Notes under the pieces: model-generated
Database searches by the model: none
The model's input: the letters and a program-made list of their open reading frames with translations, nothing else
Told to the model about the DNA's origin: nothing
From: Actinomycetota bacterium
Lineage (GTDB): Bacteria > Actinomycetota > Actinomycetes > JACCUZ01
Assembly (NCBI GenBank): GCA_030841035.1
Contig: JAVEDI010000075.1
Location: 1-64,000 of the forward strand
Reading direction: 5' to 3'
Length of the DNA stretch: 64,000 nucleotides
Shown here: one piece after another, positions 24,580-32,944 of the stretch
Layout of the letters: the number at the start of each line of letters is the position of its first letter
Position numbering within the stretch: position 1 is the stretch's first letter
Position numbers and translations under genes: made by a program

Positions 24580-25404
24580 TCAGTCCCCGGCGTGAGTCGT
24601 GCGGTAGGGCACCTCGATGAAGCTGTACAGCGCGAAGCAGAAGAAGCCGCTCGCGACCAGCCACACCACGAGGCGGCCGGTGCTCGACTGGTCGAGCGCC
24701 ACCAGCAGCTGGTCCAGGTCCTTGGCGCGCCCGGCCTGATCGGTCAGTGCCGCGACGACGAGCAGCACCCCGACCGGGGCGAGCGCGAGGGCCCGGGCGA
24801 CGACACCGACCGGCCCGATGATGCGAGCGGCTCGGCGGGTGCGCCGCCCCATCTCCTGGGTGCGCAGGCTGTCGGCGTACCCGCCGCGCAGCGCCAGCCG
24901 CACCTGCCACGCGCAGATGCCGACCACCACCAGGCCCACGGCGAGCAGGACGAGGCGGCCCACCGGGTTGAGCAGGAGGGCCGCCGTCGTGCTGCGCTGC
25001 TGCTGCGTGGAGCCGGTGCCACCACGGCCGAGGACGAAACGAAGCGTCGTCGCGGCCATGGCGAGGTAGAACAGCCCCTGTCCTGCGGTGGTGAGCCGCC
25101 GCAACCGGCCTACGGAGTGGTCGCCCGCCGCACCGGCGAGCCGGGCCAGCCCGAACGCCAGGAACCCCAGGACCGCGCCCACCAGCGCCGCGAGCCCGAA
25201 GGGTGTCTCTGCCACGGTCGTGAGCGCGCCGTTCGCGTTGGCCTGCCGGTCCGTGCCCCAGCCGGCCGCGACCGCGGCGGCGAGGTAGGCCAGCAGCAGG
25301 TAGAAGCAGCCGCGGGCCACCAGACCCAGCCGGGCACCGTGACGCAGCACCCCGCTGCCGCGCGCGCCCTGCACGGCGCGCTCGAGCCGGGTGTCCGGTG
25401 CCAC
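24580..25404 (-). CDS. DUF1206 family membrane protein
   Basis: The 274-aa protein is made of three repeated two-helix units, each starting with an Arg/Gly-containing helix (LGLVARGCFYLLLAYLAA; LTTAGQGLFYLAMAATTL; GPVGVVARALALAPVGVLLV). This is the DUF1206 pattern, and its function is unknown. The GTG start at 25404 is preceded by GGGAGGAA. It is divergent from the RecQ gene. Confidence 0.85.
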   Translation of the reverse strand: MAPDTRLERAVQGARGSGVLRHGARLGLVARGCFYLLLAYLAAAVAAGWGTDRQANANGALTTVAETPFGLAALVGAVLGFLAFGLARLAGAAGDHSVGRLRRLTTAGQGLFYLAMAATTLRFVLGRGGTGSTQQQRSTTAALLLNPVGRLVLLAVGLVVVGICAWQVRLALRGGYADSLRTQEMGRRTRRAARIIGPVGVVARALALAPVGVLLVVAALTDQAGRAKDLDQLLVALDQSSTGRLVVWLVASGFFCFALYSFIEVPYRTTHAGD

Positions 25405-25499
25405 GGGTGGTTCCTCCCTACAGCTGGCGCAGACCGTTCCTGCCCTGTTCGAGCGCCGCGAAGCGGATGTGTCGTTGCCGGCGGCTAGCGTCGCACCCG

Positions 25500-27638
25500 A
25501 TGACCACGCAGCAGCCCGACCCCGTCCTGAGCGCCCCTGCCGACGACGAAGCCCAGGCGCTGCTGCGGCGACTGGTCGGCGACCCGGCAGCGTGCTTGCG
25601 CGACGGACAGCTCGAGGCGATCGACGCGCTCGTGCGCCGCGGCGCGCGGGCGCTGGTGGTGCAGCGCACGGGCTGGGGGAAGTCCGCGGTCTATTTCGTG
25701 GCGACGGCGATGCTGCGCGCACGCGGCAGCGGCCCGACGCTCATCGTCTCCCCGTTGCTGGCCCTGATGCGCGACCAGGTCGCGGCGGCCGAGCGGGCGG
25801 GCCTGCGTGCGGTCACGATGAACTCCGCCAACGCTGACGAGTGGGGTGCCGTGGCCGGGGCGCTCGCGGCCGACCAGGTCGACCTGCTGCTGGTCAGCCC
25901 CGAGCGGCTGAACAACCCCCGGTTCCGCGACGAGCAGCTGCCGGGGCTCGCCGACGTCGCGGGGCTGCTGGTGGTCGACGAGGCCCACTGCATCAGCGAC
26001 TGGGGGCACGACTTCCGCCCCGACTACCGGCGGATCCGCGACCTGCTCGAGTGCCTGCCGGCGGGCCGGCCGGTGCTTGCGACCACCGCCACCGCCAACG
26101 CCCGGGTCGTCGCCGACGTGGTCGAGCAGCTCGGCGCCGGTGGTGGCGAGGTGATGACCGTGCGCGGCACGCTGGCCCGCGAGAGCCTGCGGCTGGGGGT
26201 GCTCTCGCTGCCGACGGCGCAGGCCCGGCTGGGTTGGCTGAGCGCGCACCTGGGCGACCTGCCGGGCAGCGGCATCGTCTACGCGCTGACCGTCTCGGCG
26301 GCCGAGGACGCGGCGACCCTGCTGCGGCGCGCCGGCCACGAGGTGCGCGCCTACACCGGGCGCACGGACCCGGCCGACCGGCTGGCGCTGGAGCGGGCGT
26401 TGCGTGACGACGAGGTCAAGGCGCTGGTGGCCACGAGCGCCCTCGGGATGGGCTTCGACAAGCCCGACCTCGGCTTCGTCGTCCACCTCGGGGCCCCGTC
26501 GTCCCCGGTCGCCTACTACCAGCAGGTCGGCCGCGCCGGCCGGGCGACCGAGCGGGCCGACGTGCTGCTGCTGCCGGCAGCCGAGGACCAGGAGATCTGG
26601 CGCTACTTCGCCACGGCGTCGATGCCGCGGCAGGCCGATGCGTCGGCGGTGCTGAGCGCGCTGGCCGCCTCGGACACGCCGTTGTCGACCGCGGCGCTCG
26701 AGACGGTCGCCGACGTGCGCCGTACCCGCCTCGAGCTGCTGCTCAAGGTGCTTGACGTCGAGGGCGCCGTACGCCGGGTCGCCGGCGGGTGGCGGGCGAC
26801 CGGCGAGCCCTGGGTCTACGACGAGGCTCGCTACGCCCGCGTCGCGGCCGCCCGCGACGCCGAGGCGGCCTCGATGCTGGACTACGAGTCGTCCGAGAGC
26901 TGCCGCATGCGGCTGCTGCAGACCGCGCTCGACGACTCCTCGGCGGCCGACTGCGGGCGCTGTGACCGGTGCGCCGGCCCGTGGTACCCCACGGCGGTCC
27001 CCGAGGGAGCGCTCCAGGCGGCACAGCGCGCGCTGCGGCAGGTGGGCGTCCAGATCGAGGCACGGTCGCAGTGGCCGAGCGGGATGTCCCGCCTGGGGGT
27101 GTCGCTCTCGGGGCGGATCGGTGCGCAGGAGCGGGTCGAGCCCGGGCGGGCGGTCGCGCGGCTCACCGACCTGGGCTGGGGCCGGCGGCTGCGCGGCGTG
27201 CTCTCCGTCGGCGCGCCCGACGGCCCGGCCGAGGACTCCTTGCTCGCGGCCTGCGTGTCCGTGCTGACCGACTGGGAGTGGTCGCAGCGACCAGCCGCCG
27301 TGGTCACCGTCCCCTCGCTGCGCCGCCCCGAGCTCGTCGGGTCGGTTGCTCAGCGGCTGGCCGACGTCGGTCGGCTGCCCTACCTCGGCCCGCTCGGACT
27401 CACGACCGAGGCGCCCAGCGGCGAGCCGGGCGGCAACAGCGCGTTCCGGCTGGCGGCTGTGCACGGCCGCTTCGTCGTCCCGCCGGCCCTCGCGAGCGCA
27501 CTGGCCGCCCTGACCGGCCCGGTGCTGCTGGTCGACGACCTGGTCGACTCCCGCTGGACCATGGCCGTCGCGGGCCGGGCACTGCGTCGGGCCGGCGCGC
27601 CCGGCGTGCTGCCGTTCGCACTCGCCGTGGCCGCGTAG
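25500..27638 (+). CDS. recQ: RecQ-like ATP-dependent DNA helicase with C-terminal phosphoribosyltransferase motif
   Basis: The 712-aa protein has the RecQ superfamily 2 core: Q-motif region, Walker A TGWGKS (57-62), SPLLALMRDQ (84-93), DEAH (160-163) in VVDEAHCISDWGHDFRPDY, ATTATAN, and motif VI QVGRAGR. A zinc-type Cys cluster follows (ESCRMRLLQ then CGRCDRC). The C-terminal third (about 540-712) is not the usual RQC/HRDC. It ends with VLLVDDLVDSRWTM (about 675-688), the PRPP-loop signature of type I phosphoribosyltransferases as in ComF. Helicase unwinding in DNA repair is expected. The added domain may bind nucleotides or remain catalytic. Confidence 0.88.
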   Translation: MTTQQPDPVLSAPADDEAQALLRRLVGDPAACLRDGQLEAIDALVRRGARALVVQRTGWGKSAVYFVATAMLRARGSGPTLIVSPLLALMRDQVAAAERAGLRAVTMNSANADEWGAVAGALAADQVDLLLVSPERLNNPRFRDEQLPGLADVAGLLVVDEAHCISDWGHDFRPDYRRIRDLLECLPAGRPVLATTATANARVVADVVEQLGAGGGEVMTVRGTLARESLRLGVLSLPTAQARLGWLSAHLGDLPGSGIVYALTVSAAEDAATLLRRAGHEVRAYTGRTDPADRLALERALRDDEVKALVATSALGMGFDKPDLGFVVHLGAPSSPVAYYQQVGRAGRATERADVLLLPAAEDQEIWRYFATASMPRQADASAVLSALAASDTPLSTAALETVADVRRTRLELLLKVLDVEGAVRRVAGGWRATGEPWVYDEARYARVAAARDAEAASMLDYESSESCRMRLLQTALDDSSAADCGRCDRCAGPWYPTAVPEGALQAAQRALRQVGVQIEARSQWPSGMSRLGVSLSGRIGAQERVEPGRAVARLTDLGWGRRLRGVLSVGAPDGPAEDSLLAACVSVLTDWEWSQRPAAVVTVPSLRRPELVGSVAQRLADVGRLPYLGPLGLTTEAPSGEPGGNSAFRLAAVHGRFVVPPALASALAALTGPVLLVDDLVDSRWTMAVAGRALRRAGAPGVLPFALAVAA

Positions 27639-27665
27639 CCGCAGGGCGCAGGCAGCGACCCGACG

Positions 27666-28595
27666 TCACGCCGGGGGCGACTCCCCCCGCCAGCGCCGGG
27701 CTGCGAGCAACCGCGCCAGCTCCTGCTTGATCGGCGGCCGGCTGCCGAAGACCAGCAGGAACATCGCCTCACGCGCGAACCGCTGGGGGTGCTGGTCGCG
27801 CAGCACCGAGCGGGACCCGTGCGCGACCAGCAGGAGCGCCGAAACGCGCCACGCCAGCTCCGCCGCGGCCGCGCGGGCCGCGGGCATCCCCGTCGTCGCG
27901 GCCGCGTCCAGCCGCGAACGGACCTGCGAGACCTCGTCGAGCAGCTGCGCCGACCCGAGCAGCCGCGCGCACCGGGAGGCGAGGCCCAGCGCGAGCGAGC
28001 CGTTGCCGCGCAACGAGGCGGCGTCACCCGCCTGCCAGTCGGCGTACGTCGTCCGCGCCGTCCACCGGTCCCCCGGCACCGCGTGGCCCTCGAACACCGC
28101 TGTGACGGTGCCGCTGGCCTGCACCGCCACCAGCTCCTGGCGCTCGGTCCGCAGCGTGTCCGCAGCGGCGGCGTCCACGAGCAGCCAGACCACCCCTCCC
28201 TCCTCGTCCAGGGCGGCGACGTGGACGACGTCGATGCGTCCCCAGCCGGTGACCCAGGGCGCGGCGCCGACCAGCCGCCATCCCTCGCCGTCGCGGTGCA
28301 CCCGCAGCGGCTCGGTGCCGGGCCGGATGCCGGCGATCGCGGCGCCCGCCCGCACCTCACCTCGGCAGAGCCTGCCCACCCAGCGGTCACGCACCTCGGG
28401 CCTCGCCTCGGCCAGCCGCCGCGCGACGCCCTGGTGCTGCAGCCAGACGAACGCCGTGGTGAGACAGCCCCCGGCGAGCTCCTCGACGACCCGGCCGACG
28501 GTCGCCGCGTCGGCGCCGAGACCGCCGAACCGTCGCGCGACCGGCAGTCCGTAGAGCCCCGCCGCGGCCAGCGCATCGAGGTGCGCCGCCGGCAC
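27666..28595 (-). CDS. Acyl-CoA dehydrogenase-like protein
   Basis: The 309-aa flavoprotein-like sequence has the acyl-CoA dehydrogenase pattern: LAAAGLYGLPVARRFGGLG near the N-terminus, a middle beta domain (AAIAGIRPGTEP, GWRLVGAAPWVTGWG), and a helical C-terminal domain (GNGSLALGLASRCARLLG). It is shorter than typical (about 380 aa) and I cannot assign a catalytic Glu. GTG 28595 follows GGAG closely. The same frame continues upstream with family-like sequence (LVALARHLADDLLYPAALDVDR) to a CTG at 28682 that overlaps the deacetylase stop, so the true start may be there. Confidence 0.72.
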   Translation of the reverse strand: MPAAHLDALAAAGLYGLPVARRFGGLGADAATVGRVVEELAGGCLTTAFVWLQHQGVARRLAEARPEVRDRWVGRLCRGEVRAGAAIAGIRPGTEPLRVHRDGEGWRLVGAAPWVTGWGRIDVVHVAALDEEGGVVWLLVDAAAADTLRTERQELVAVQASGTVTAVFEGHAVPGDRWTARTTYADWQAGDAASLRGNGSLALGLASRCARLLGSAQLLDEVSQVRSRLDAAATTGMPAARAAAAELAWRVSALLLVAHGSRSVLRDQHPQRFAREAMFLLVFGSRPPIKQELARLLAARRWRGESPPA

Positions 28596-28678
28596 GAGGT
28601 CGCTCCGGTCGACGTCGAGCGCCGCCGGGTACAGCAGGTCGTCGGCAAGGTGACGGGCCAGCGCGACGAGGTCGTCGC

Positions 28679-29443
28679 TCAGGGCAGCCCGTGCAGGGTC
28701 AGGCCGCGGGCTCGTACCGCCGCGATGACACCGGGCAGCGCCGCCCCGGTGTGGTCACCGTTCATGTGCATGATCACCACTCCCCCGGCCCTCACCGGCG
28801 GGGTGATGGCGTCGCCGTAGCGGACCCGCCGCACGATCGTCGCTGCCGGCGACCCGGTCCAGTCGCGGGTGTCCACGGTCCAGGTGCACAGCCGGTGCCC
28901 CGTCCGCTCGGCCAGGCTGCGCAGCCGCGCGGAGTAGGCGCCGTCGCCGAACGGCGGCCGGAGCAGGTTGACGCTGCCCCGCGCGTGCGTGTCGCCGTGG
29001 CGGATCTGCCACAGCGCGCGGCGCTCGGTGACCTTGGTGAGGTCGACATGGTCGTGCGTGTGGTTGCCGATGGCGTGGCCTGCGGCACCGATCTGACTGA
29101 TCAGCCCCGGGTTGGCCGCGGCCCACGCACCGATCGGGAAGAAGATCGCGCGGACGTGCTCGGCGGCGAGCACCCGCAGGATGCGCCGGACCTGGGCGGG
29201 CGATCCACCATCGTCGAACGTCAGCCAGACCATCGGTCCCCCGTCCCAGCAGTGCTGGATGCGGGCATGTGTCGCGGCCGGCTCCCGGTGGGTCGTCGCG
29301 GCCGGAACCACCGGCAGGGGCGGGGACACGGCGGCCACGGCCATGCTGAGCAGGCCGGAGAGCACGCCCAGGAGGGCCGCACGCAGCGGGCCGGCCGCGC
29401 CGGCGCCGCGGGAGCGGCCCGTCAGCGTCGGCAGCACCGCCAC
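28679..29443 (-). CDS. Polysaccharide deacetylase (NodB/CE4 family), secreted or anchored
   Basis: The 254-aa protein has an N-terminal hydrophobic segment (about 20-40) after basic residues, a signal peptide or anchor. The NodB domain has LTFDDG (D77, D78), metal-binding HTHDH (H128, H132), RPPFGDGAYSARLR and a C-terminal VVIMHMNGDHTG. It probably removes acetyl groups from peptidoglycan or another cell-surface glycan. It is transcribed toward, and overlaps, the acyl-CoA dehydrogenase-like gene. Confidence 0.88.
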   Translation of the reverse strand: MAVLPTLTGRSRGAGAAGPLRAALLGVLSGLLSMAVAAVSPPLPVVPAATTHREPAATHARIQHCWDGGPMVWLTFDDGGSPAQVRRILRVLAAEHVRAIFFPIGAWAAANPGLISQIGAAGHAIGNHTHDHVDLTKVTERRALWQIRHGDTHARGSVNLLRPPFGDGAYSARLRSLAERTGHRLCTWTVDTRDWTGSPAATIVRRVRYGDAITPPVRAGGVVIMHMNGDHTGAALPGVIAAVRARGLTLHGLP

Positions 29444-29577
29444 CCCGCCCGTCCCGTCGGTCGTCGCACGTCGACCAGCCTTCCTGACCGGTCACCGAAG
29501 CCGCTACCCCGACACGCCCATCTCGGCGACGCTGCGCGGGTATGCACGCCCGATCCCGACACTGGGAGCATCGGCAG

Positions 29578-30432
29578 GTGCGCATCGCGACCTGGAACGT
29601 CAACTCGGTCACCGCCCGGCTGCCGCGGCTGCTCGACTGGCTCGGCGAGACGCAGCCCGAGGCGGTGTGCCTGCAGGAGACCAAGGTCGCCGGCGACAGC
29701 TTCCCCTACGACGCGGTGCGGGACATGGGCTACGACGTCGCGGCGCGCGGCGACGGGCGGTGGAACGGCGTGGCGATCCTCTCGCGAGCCGGGCTGGAGG
29801 AGGTGACGCAGGCCCTCGTCGGCGAGCCGGGGTTCCCGGCGTCGGAGGCACGGGCGATCGCGGCCACCGTCGCCGGCGTACGGCTGTGGTCGGTCTACGT
29901 GCCCAACGGCCGTGAGCCGGGGCACGACCACTACGCCTACAAGCTGGCCTGGCTGGCCGCGCTGCGCCGCACCGTGGAGGCGGAGCTCGCCGTGGACCGG
30001 CCGTTCGCCGCGTTGGGCGACTACAACGTCGCGCCGACCGACGCCGACGTGTGGGACCCGGCCGCGTTCATCGGCTCGACGCACGTGACCGAGCCGGAGC
30101 GCGCGGCGCTGGGCGGGCTGCGTGAGGCCGGGCTCACCGACATCGTGCCGCGGGCGCTCAAGCACGGCACCCCCTTCACCTACTGGGATTACCGCGCCGG
30201 CAGCTTCCACAAGAACCTGGGCATGCGCATCGACCTGGTCCTTGCCAACGGGCGGTTCACGGCCGCCGTGAGCGACGCCTATGTCGACCGCGAGGCCCGC
30301 AAGGGCAAAGGCCCCTCCGACCATGCCCCCGTCGTGGTCGACCTCGACCTGCCGGTGCCGGCCGGCGTGCCGGCGTCGGAGCGCCAGGTCCCGGTCACAC
30401 CTGCGCTGCTGCACAATGCGGTCGACGGGTAG
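29578..30432 (+). CDS. xth: Exodeoxyribonuclease III (AP endonuclease family)
   Basis: The 284-aa protein has the endonuclease/exonuclease/phosphatase fold: RIATWNVNSVTARL at the start, CLQETK with E34, GDYNVAP with D148 and N150, MRIDLVLA, and terminal GPSDHAPVVVDL with the catalytic Asp/His pair. It cleaves abasic sites and trims 3' ends in base excision repair. The GTG start at 29578 matches the family N-terminus. It is followed after 24 bases by the PafB/PafC pair, which may be its regulators. Confidence 0.93.
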   Translation: MRIATWNVNSVTARLPRLLDWLGETQPEAVCLQETKVAGDSFPYDAVRDMGYDVAARGDGRWNGVAILSRAGLEEVTQALVGEPGFPASEARAIAATVAGVRLWSVYVPNGREPGHDHYAYKLAWLAALRRTVEAELAVDRPFAALGDYNVAPTDADVWDPAAFIGSTHVTEPERAALGGLREAGLTDIVPRALKHGTPFTYWDYRAGSFHKNLGMRIDLVLANGRFTAAVSDAYVDREARKGKGPSDHAPVVVDLDLPVPAGVPASERQVPVTPALLHNAVDG

Positions 30433-30456
30433 ATCTCGAGGCCGACAGGGGAAGGC

Positions 30457-31368
30457 GTGCCACAGCATCCCGGGCGTGACCAGACGGCTGGCATGGAGCG
30501 GCTCGTGCGCCTGATCAGCATCCTCAACGGCTCGCAGCTCGCGACGTCCGCCGAGCGTCTGATGGGAGCACTCGGCAGCGAGGACGCCTCGGACGAGGCC
30601 CGGCGCAGGATGCTCGACCGCGACCTCGGGCACCTCAACCAGCTCGGCTACGACATCCGCAACGTCGCCGGGCCGGGCAGGGAGGGCGCGTACCGCATGT
30701 TCGCCCGTGACAACCGGCTGCGGGTCCTGCTGACCCCGGCGCAGCGCAGCGAGCTGCTGCGGGCCGTGCTGGCCACCGGTCGTGAGGAGCTCGCCGGGGA
30801 CCTGGACAGCGAGGGTGGCCGCGCGGCTCGGCGCCGCCCCGGCACCGGGGTCCCGTCGCAGCTGGACCGCGCCCTGCGCGCCGCTGCACGGCACTGCCTG
30901 ATCCGGTTCGGCTACAAGGGGCGTACGCGGGTGGTGCATCCCCGCGGCGTGCACAGCGGGCCGTCGGGGTGGTACCTGACCGGTCGGGAGGTCGACGGGG
31001 ACGTGGTCAAGCAGTTCGTCGTCTCCCGCATGACGGATGTGACGCTGGACCAGCCCGGCTCCGCCGAGGTGGTCGAGCAGTCGCCCCGGCCCTCGCTGGA
31101 CCCGCTGAGCTGGCAGCTGGACTCCCCCGTCGACGTCGTGCTGGAGCTGTCGCCCGAACACCTGCCGGTCGTGGTCGCCGTCCTGGGTCGACCGGTCTCC
31201 GTGACGGAGGCCGAGAGCGTGCTGCAGGCGACGTACCGCGTCACGCACCGCGCGGTCTTCCGGTGGCGGGTCTACGAGCTGGGCACCCGGGTCCGTGTCC
31301 TGTCGCCCGCGGACGTCCGGGCGCAGATGCTGCAGGAGCTGCGATCGATGGCGGACGGCCTCTCGTGA
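30457..31368 (+). CDS. pafB: WYL-domain helix-turn-helix regulator, PafB-like
   Basis: The 303-aa protein has an N-terminal winged helix (about 13-75: MERLVRLISILNGSQLATSA, RRMLDRDLGHLNQLGYDI), a middle WYL domain with FGYKGRTRVVHPRGVHSGPSGWYLTG, and a C-terminal WCX-like region. PafB pairs with PafC to activate the RecA-independent DNA damage response in mycobacteria. Here it is not beside proteasome/Pup or tat genes but directly after xth. GTG 30457 has AGGGGAAGG upstream; ATG 30493 is the alternative. It overlaps pafC in GTGA. It may be a second PafBC-like pair of the genome. Confidence 0.85.
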   Translation: MPQHPGRDQTAGMERLVRLISILNGSQLATSAERLMGALGSEDASDEARRRMLDRDLGHLNQLGYDIRNVAGPGREGAYRMFARDNRLRVLLTPAQRSELLRAVLATGREELAGDLDSEGGRAARRRPGTGVPSQLDRALRAAARHCLIRFGYKGRTRVVHPRGVHSGPSGWYLTGREVDGDVVKQFVVSRMTDVTLDQPGSAEVVEQSPRPSLDPLSWQLDSPVDVVLELSPEHLPVVVAVLGRPVSVTEAESVLQATYRVTHRAVFRWRVYELGTRVRVLSPADVRAQMLQELRSMADGLS

Positions 31369-32372
31369 CTGCCCCCGTGGCGCGGTACGCGCAGCGGATG
31401 GCCCGCCTGCCCGACGCGCTGGCCATCCTGGAGCTGCACCCCGACGGCCTGCCGCTCGCGCAGCTCGCGAACGAGCTGGGCGAGACGACCGAGGGGCTGC
31501 GTGAGGCGTTTCTCGCCTACTACCGGGCCGACGTCGTGGACCTCGCCGACTTCCGGCTGCCGGTGATCGAGTTCGTCGGGCCCGACACGGACGGGACAGG
31601 CGGCGAGGACGGCGACCCGGGCCAGGCCGAGATCGTGCGCGTGGTGCAGTCCGACCCCGAGCACGAGCTCGGTGTCCAGTACCTGTCCGCAGAGCAGCTC
31701 GGCGAGCTCTATGCGGCCGGTGTCGAGCTGCTGGCGCTCGAGCCCGACAACGGGTCACTGGCCGCCGCCGTGGACGCGTTCCGCGCCGGGCTGTGGACCG
31801 GCGCGAGCCCGGACGACGCGGGCCACGGCGCCGAGCTCGCTCAGCGAATCAACGAGGCGGCCCGCACCGGTCATCGCGTGCGCATCGTCTACTCACGGGC
31901 CTGGGTGCCGGGGACCGCTGCACGCGTCATCGAGCCCTACCGGGTGCTGCGCACCCGCCGTGGGTGGGAGGTGGACGCCGGTCCGGTGGCCGAGAACGGC
32001 CGCATCCGCACCTTCCTGGTGTCGGGGATCTCGGCGCTGCAGGAGCTCGAGGAGCGATTCGAGCGGCCCCCCGACGTCGATGCCCTGATCGCCGCCAACC
32101 GGGCACCGGTCGAGGTGGAGCTGCTCGTGCCGCAGAGCGGACGGTGGGCGGTCGAGCGCTTCGCGGAGTCGGTCCTCGTCGTGCAGGACGACGAGGACTC
32201 GGTGGTGCTGCGGGCCTCGTTCCTCCCGCCGGTGCAGCAGCGGATCGGCCTGATACTCCTCAGCTGCGGGCCGGACGCCTTCGTGATGTCACCCGCGCAG
32301 CTGCGCGACGCCGGTGCCGAGGTCGCCCGTCAGCTCATCGAGCACCACTCGACCCCCGGAAGTCGTCGGTGA
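31365..32372 (+). CDS. pafC: WYL-domain helix-turn-helix regulator, PafC-like
   Basis: The 335-aa partner of the preceding gene has an N-terminal HTH (ARLPDALAILELHPDGLPLA, QLANELGETTEGLREAFLAY), an acidic linker (FVGPDTDGTGGEDGDPGQAE), a WYL domain (RVRIVYSRAWVPGTAARVIEPY) and a C-terminal WCX domain. Together the two proteins would act as a DNA-binding unit. The start GTG overlaps the pafB stop. The last 38 bases overlap the convergent LytR_C gene. Confidence 0.85.
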   Translation: MTAPVARYAQRMARLPDALAILELHPDGLPLAQLANELGETTEGLREAFLAYYRADVVDLADFRLPVIEFVGPDTDGTGGEDGDPGQAEIVRVVQSDPEHELGVQYLSAEQLGELYAAGVELLALEPDNGSLAAAVDAFRAGLWTGASPDDAGHGAELAQRINEAARTGHRVRIVYSRAWVPGTAARVIEPYRVLRTRRGWEVDAGPVAENGRIRTFLVSGISALQELEERFERPPDVDALIAANRAPVEVELLVPQSGRWAVERFAESVLVVQDDEDSVVLRASFLPPVQQRIGLILLSCGPDAFVMSPAQLRDAGAEVARQLIEHHSTPGSRR

Positions 32373-32931
32373 GGATGACCGTCAGCCGCGTCGTGGAGAG
32401 GTTGCTGAACGTGGGTCGGACACGGACCGGGCCCGGCAGGTCCTCGGCGGCCCGCCGGGCCGCGCCCTTGAGGCCGGGCGGGTAGTAGACGGTCGTCCGG
32501 CTCACGTTGCCGCGGAAGTTGTCGACCTTGAAGACGGTCCAGCCCTTGTCGCGCAGCAGTGCGGCCACCTCCTGGCCCGTCCCACCGGGCGCCGACTGGT
32601 TGAAGACCACCACCTCGGGACGGTGCCGCGGCGGGCCGCTCGTCGGGGCGGCGCTCGCCGTCGACGGCGACGGGGGTGTCGTCGCGGGCGACGCGCTGCG
32701 GGACGCCGGCGTACTCGGCGACGGCGACGTCGGTGTGGACGAGGAAGAGGAGGTGGAGGCCGACGTCGAGATGCCGGCGCCAGAGTCGCCCCGCTTGACC
32801 ACGGCGAAGATGCCGGTCAGGACCACCGTGATGGCGAGCACGGCCAGCAGCTGCGTGGCGAAGAGCCGGGCCAGGGGGCCCGCCGCTGGCTCCGTGCCGT
32901 CTCTCGACGGCGGGTCGCCTGGGTCCGACAT
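32335..32931 (-). CDS. Membrane protein with extracytoplasmic LytR C-terminal (LytR_C) domain
   Basis: The 198-aa protein has a short cytosolic N-terminus, one membrane helix (about 25-47, LFATQLLAVLAITVVLTGIF), a Ser/Thr/Pro-rich stretch (about 52-105) of cell-wall-spanning type, and a LytR_C domain (about 107-190: VVVFNQSAPGGTGQEVAALL, KGWTVFKVDNF, TTVYYPPGLKGAA). Function is unknown; such stand-alone LytR_C proteins are common in actinomycetes. It is the second gene after the MDMPI-like gene, 13 bases downstream. Confidence 0.85.
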   Translation of the reverse strand: MSDPGDPPSRDGTEPAAGPLARLFATQLLAVLAITVVLTGIFAVVKRGDSGAGISTSASTSSSSSTPTSPSPSTPASRSASPATTPPSPSTASAAPTSGPPRHRPEVVVFNQSAPGGTGQEVAALLRDKGWTVFKVDNFRGNVSRTTVYYPPGLKGAARRAAEDLPGPVRVRPTFSNLSTTRLTVILTDDFRGSSGAR

Positions 32932-32944
32932 GGTGGTCTCCTGC

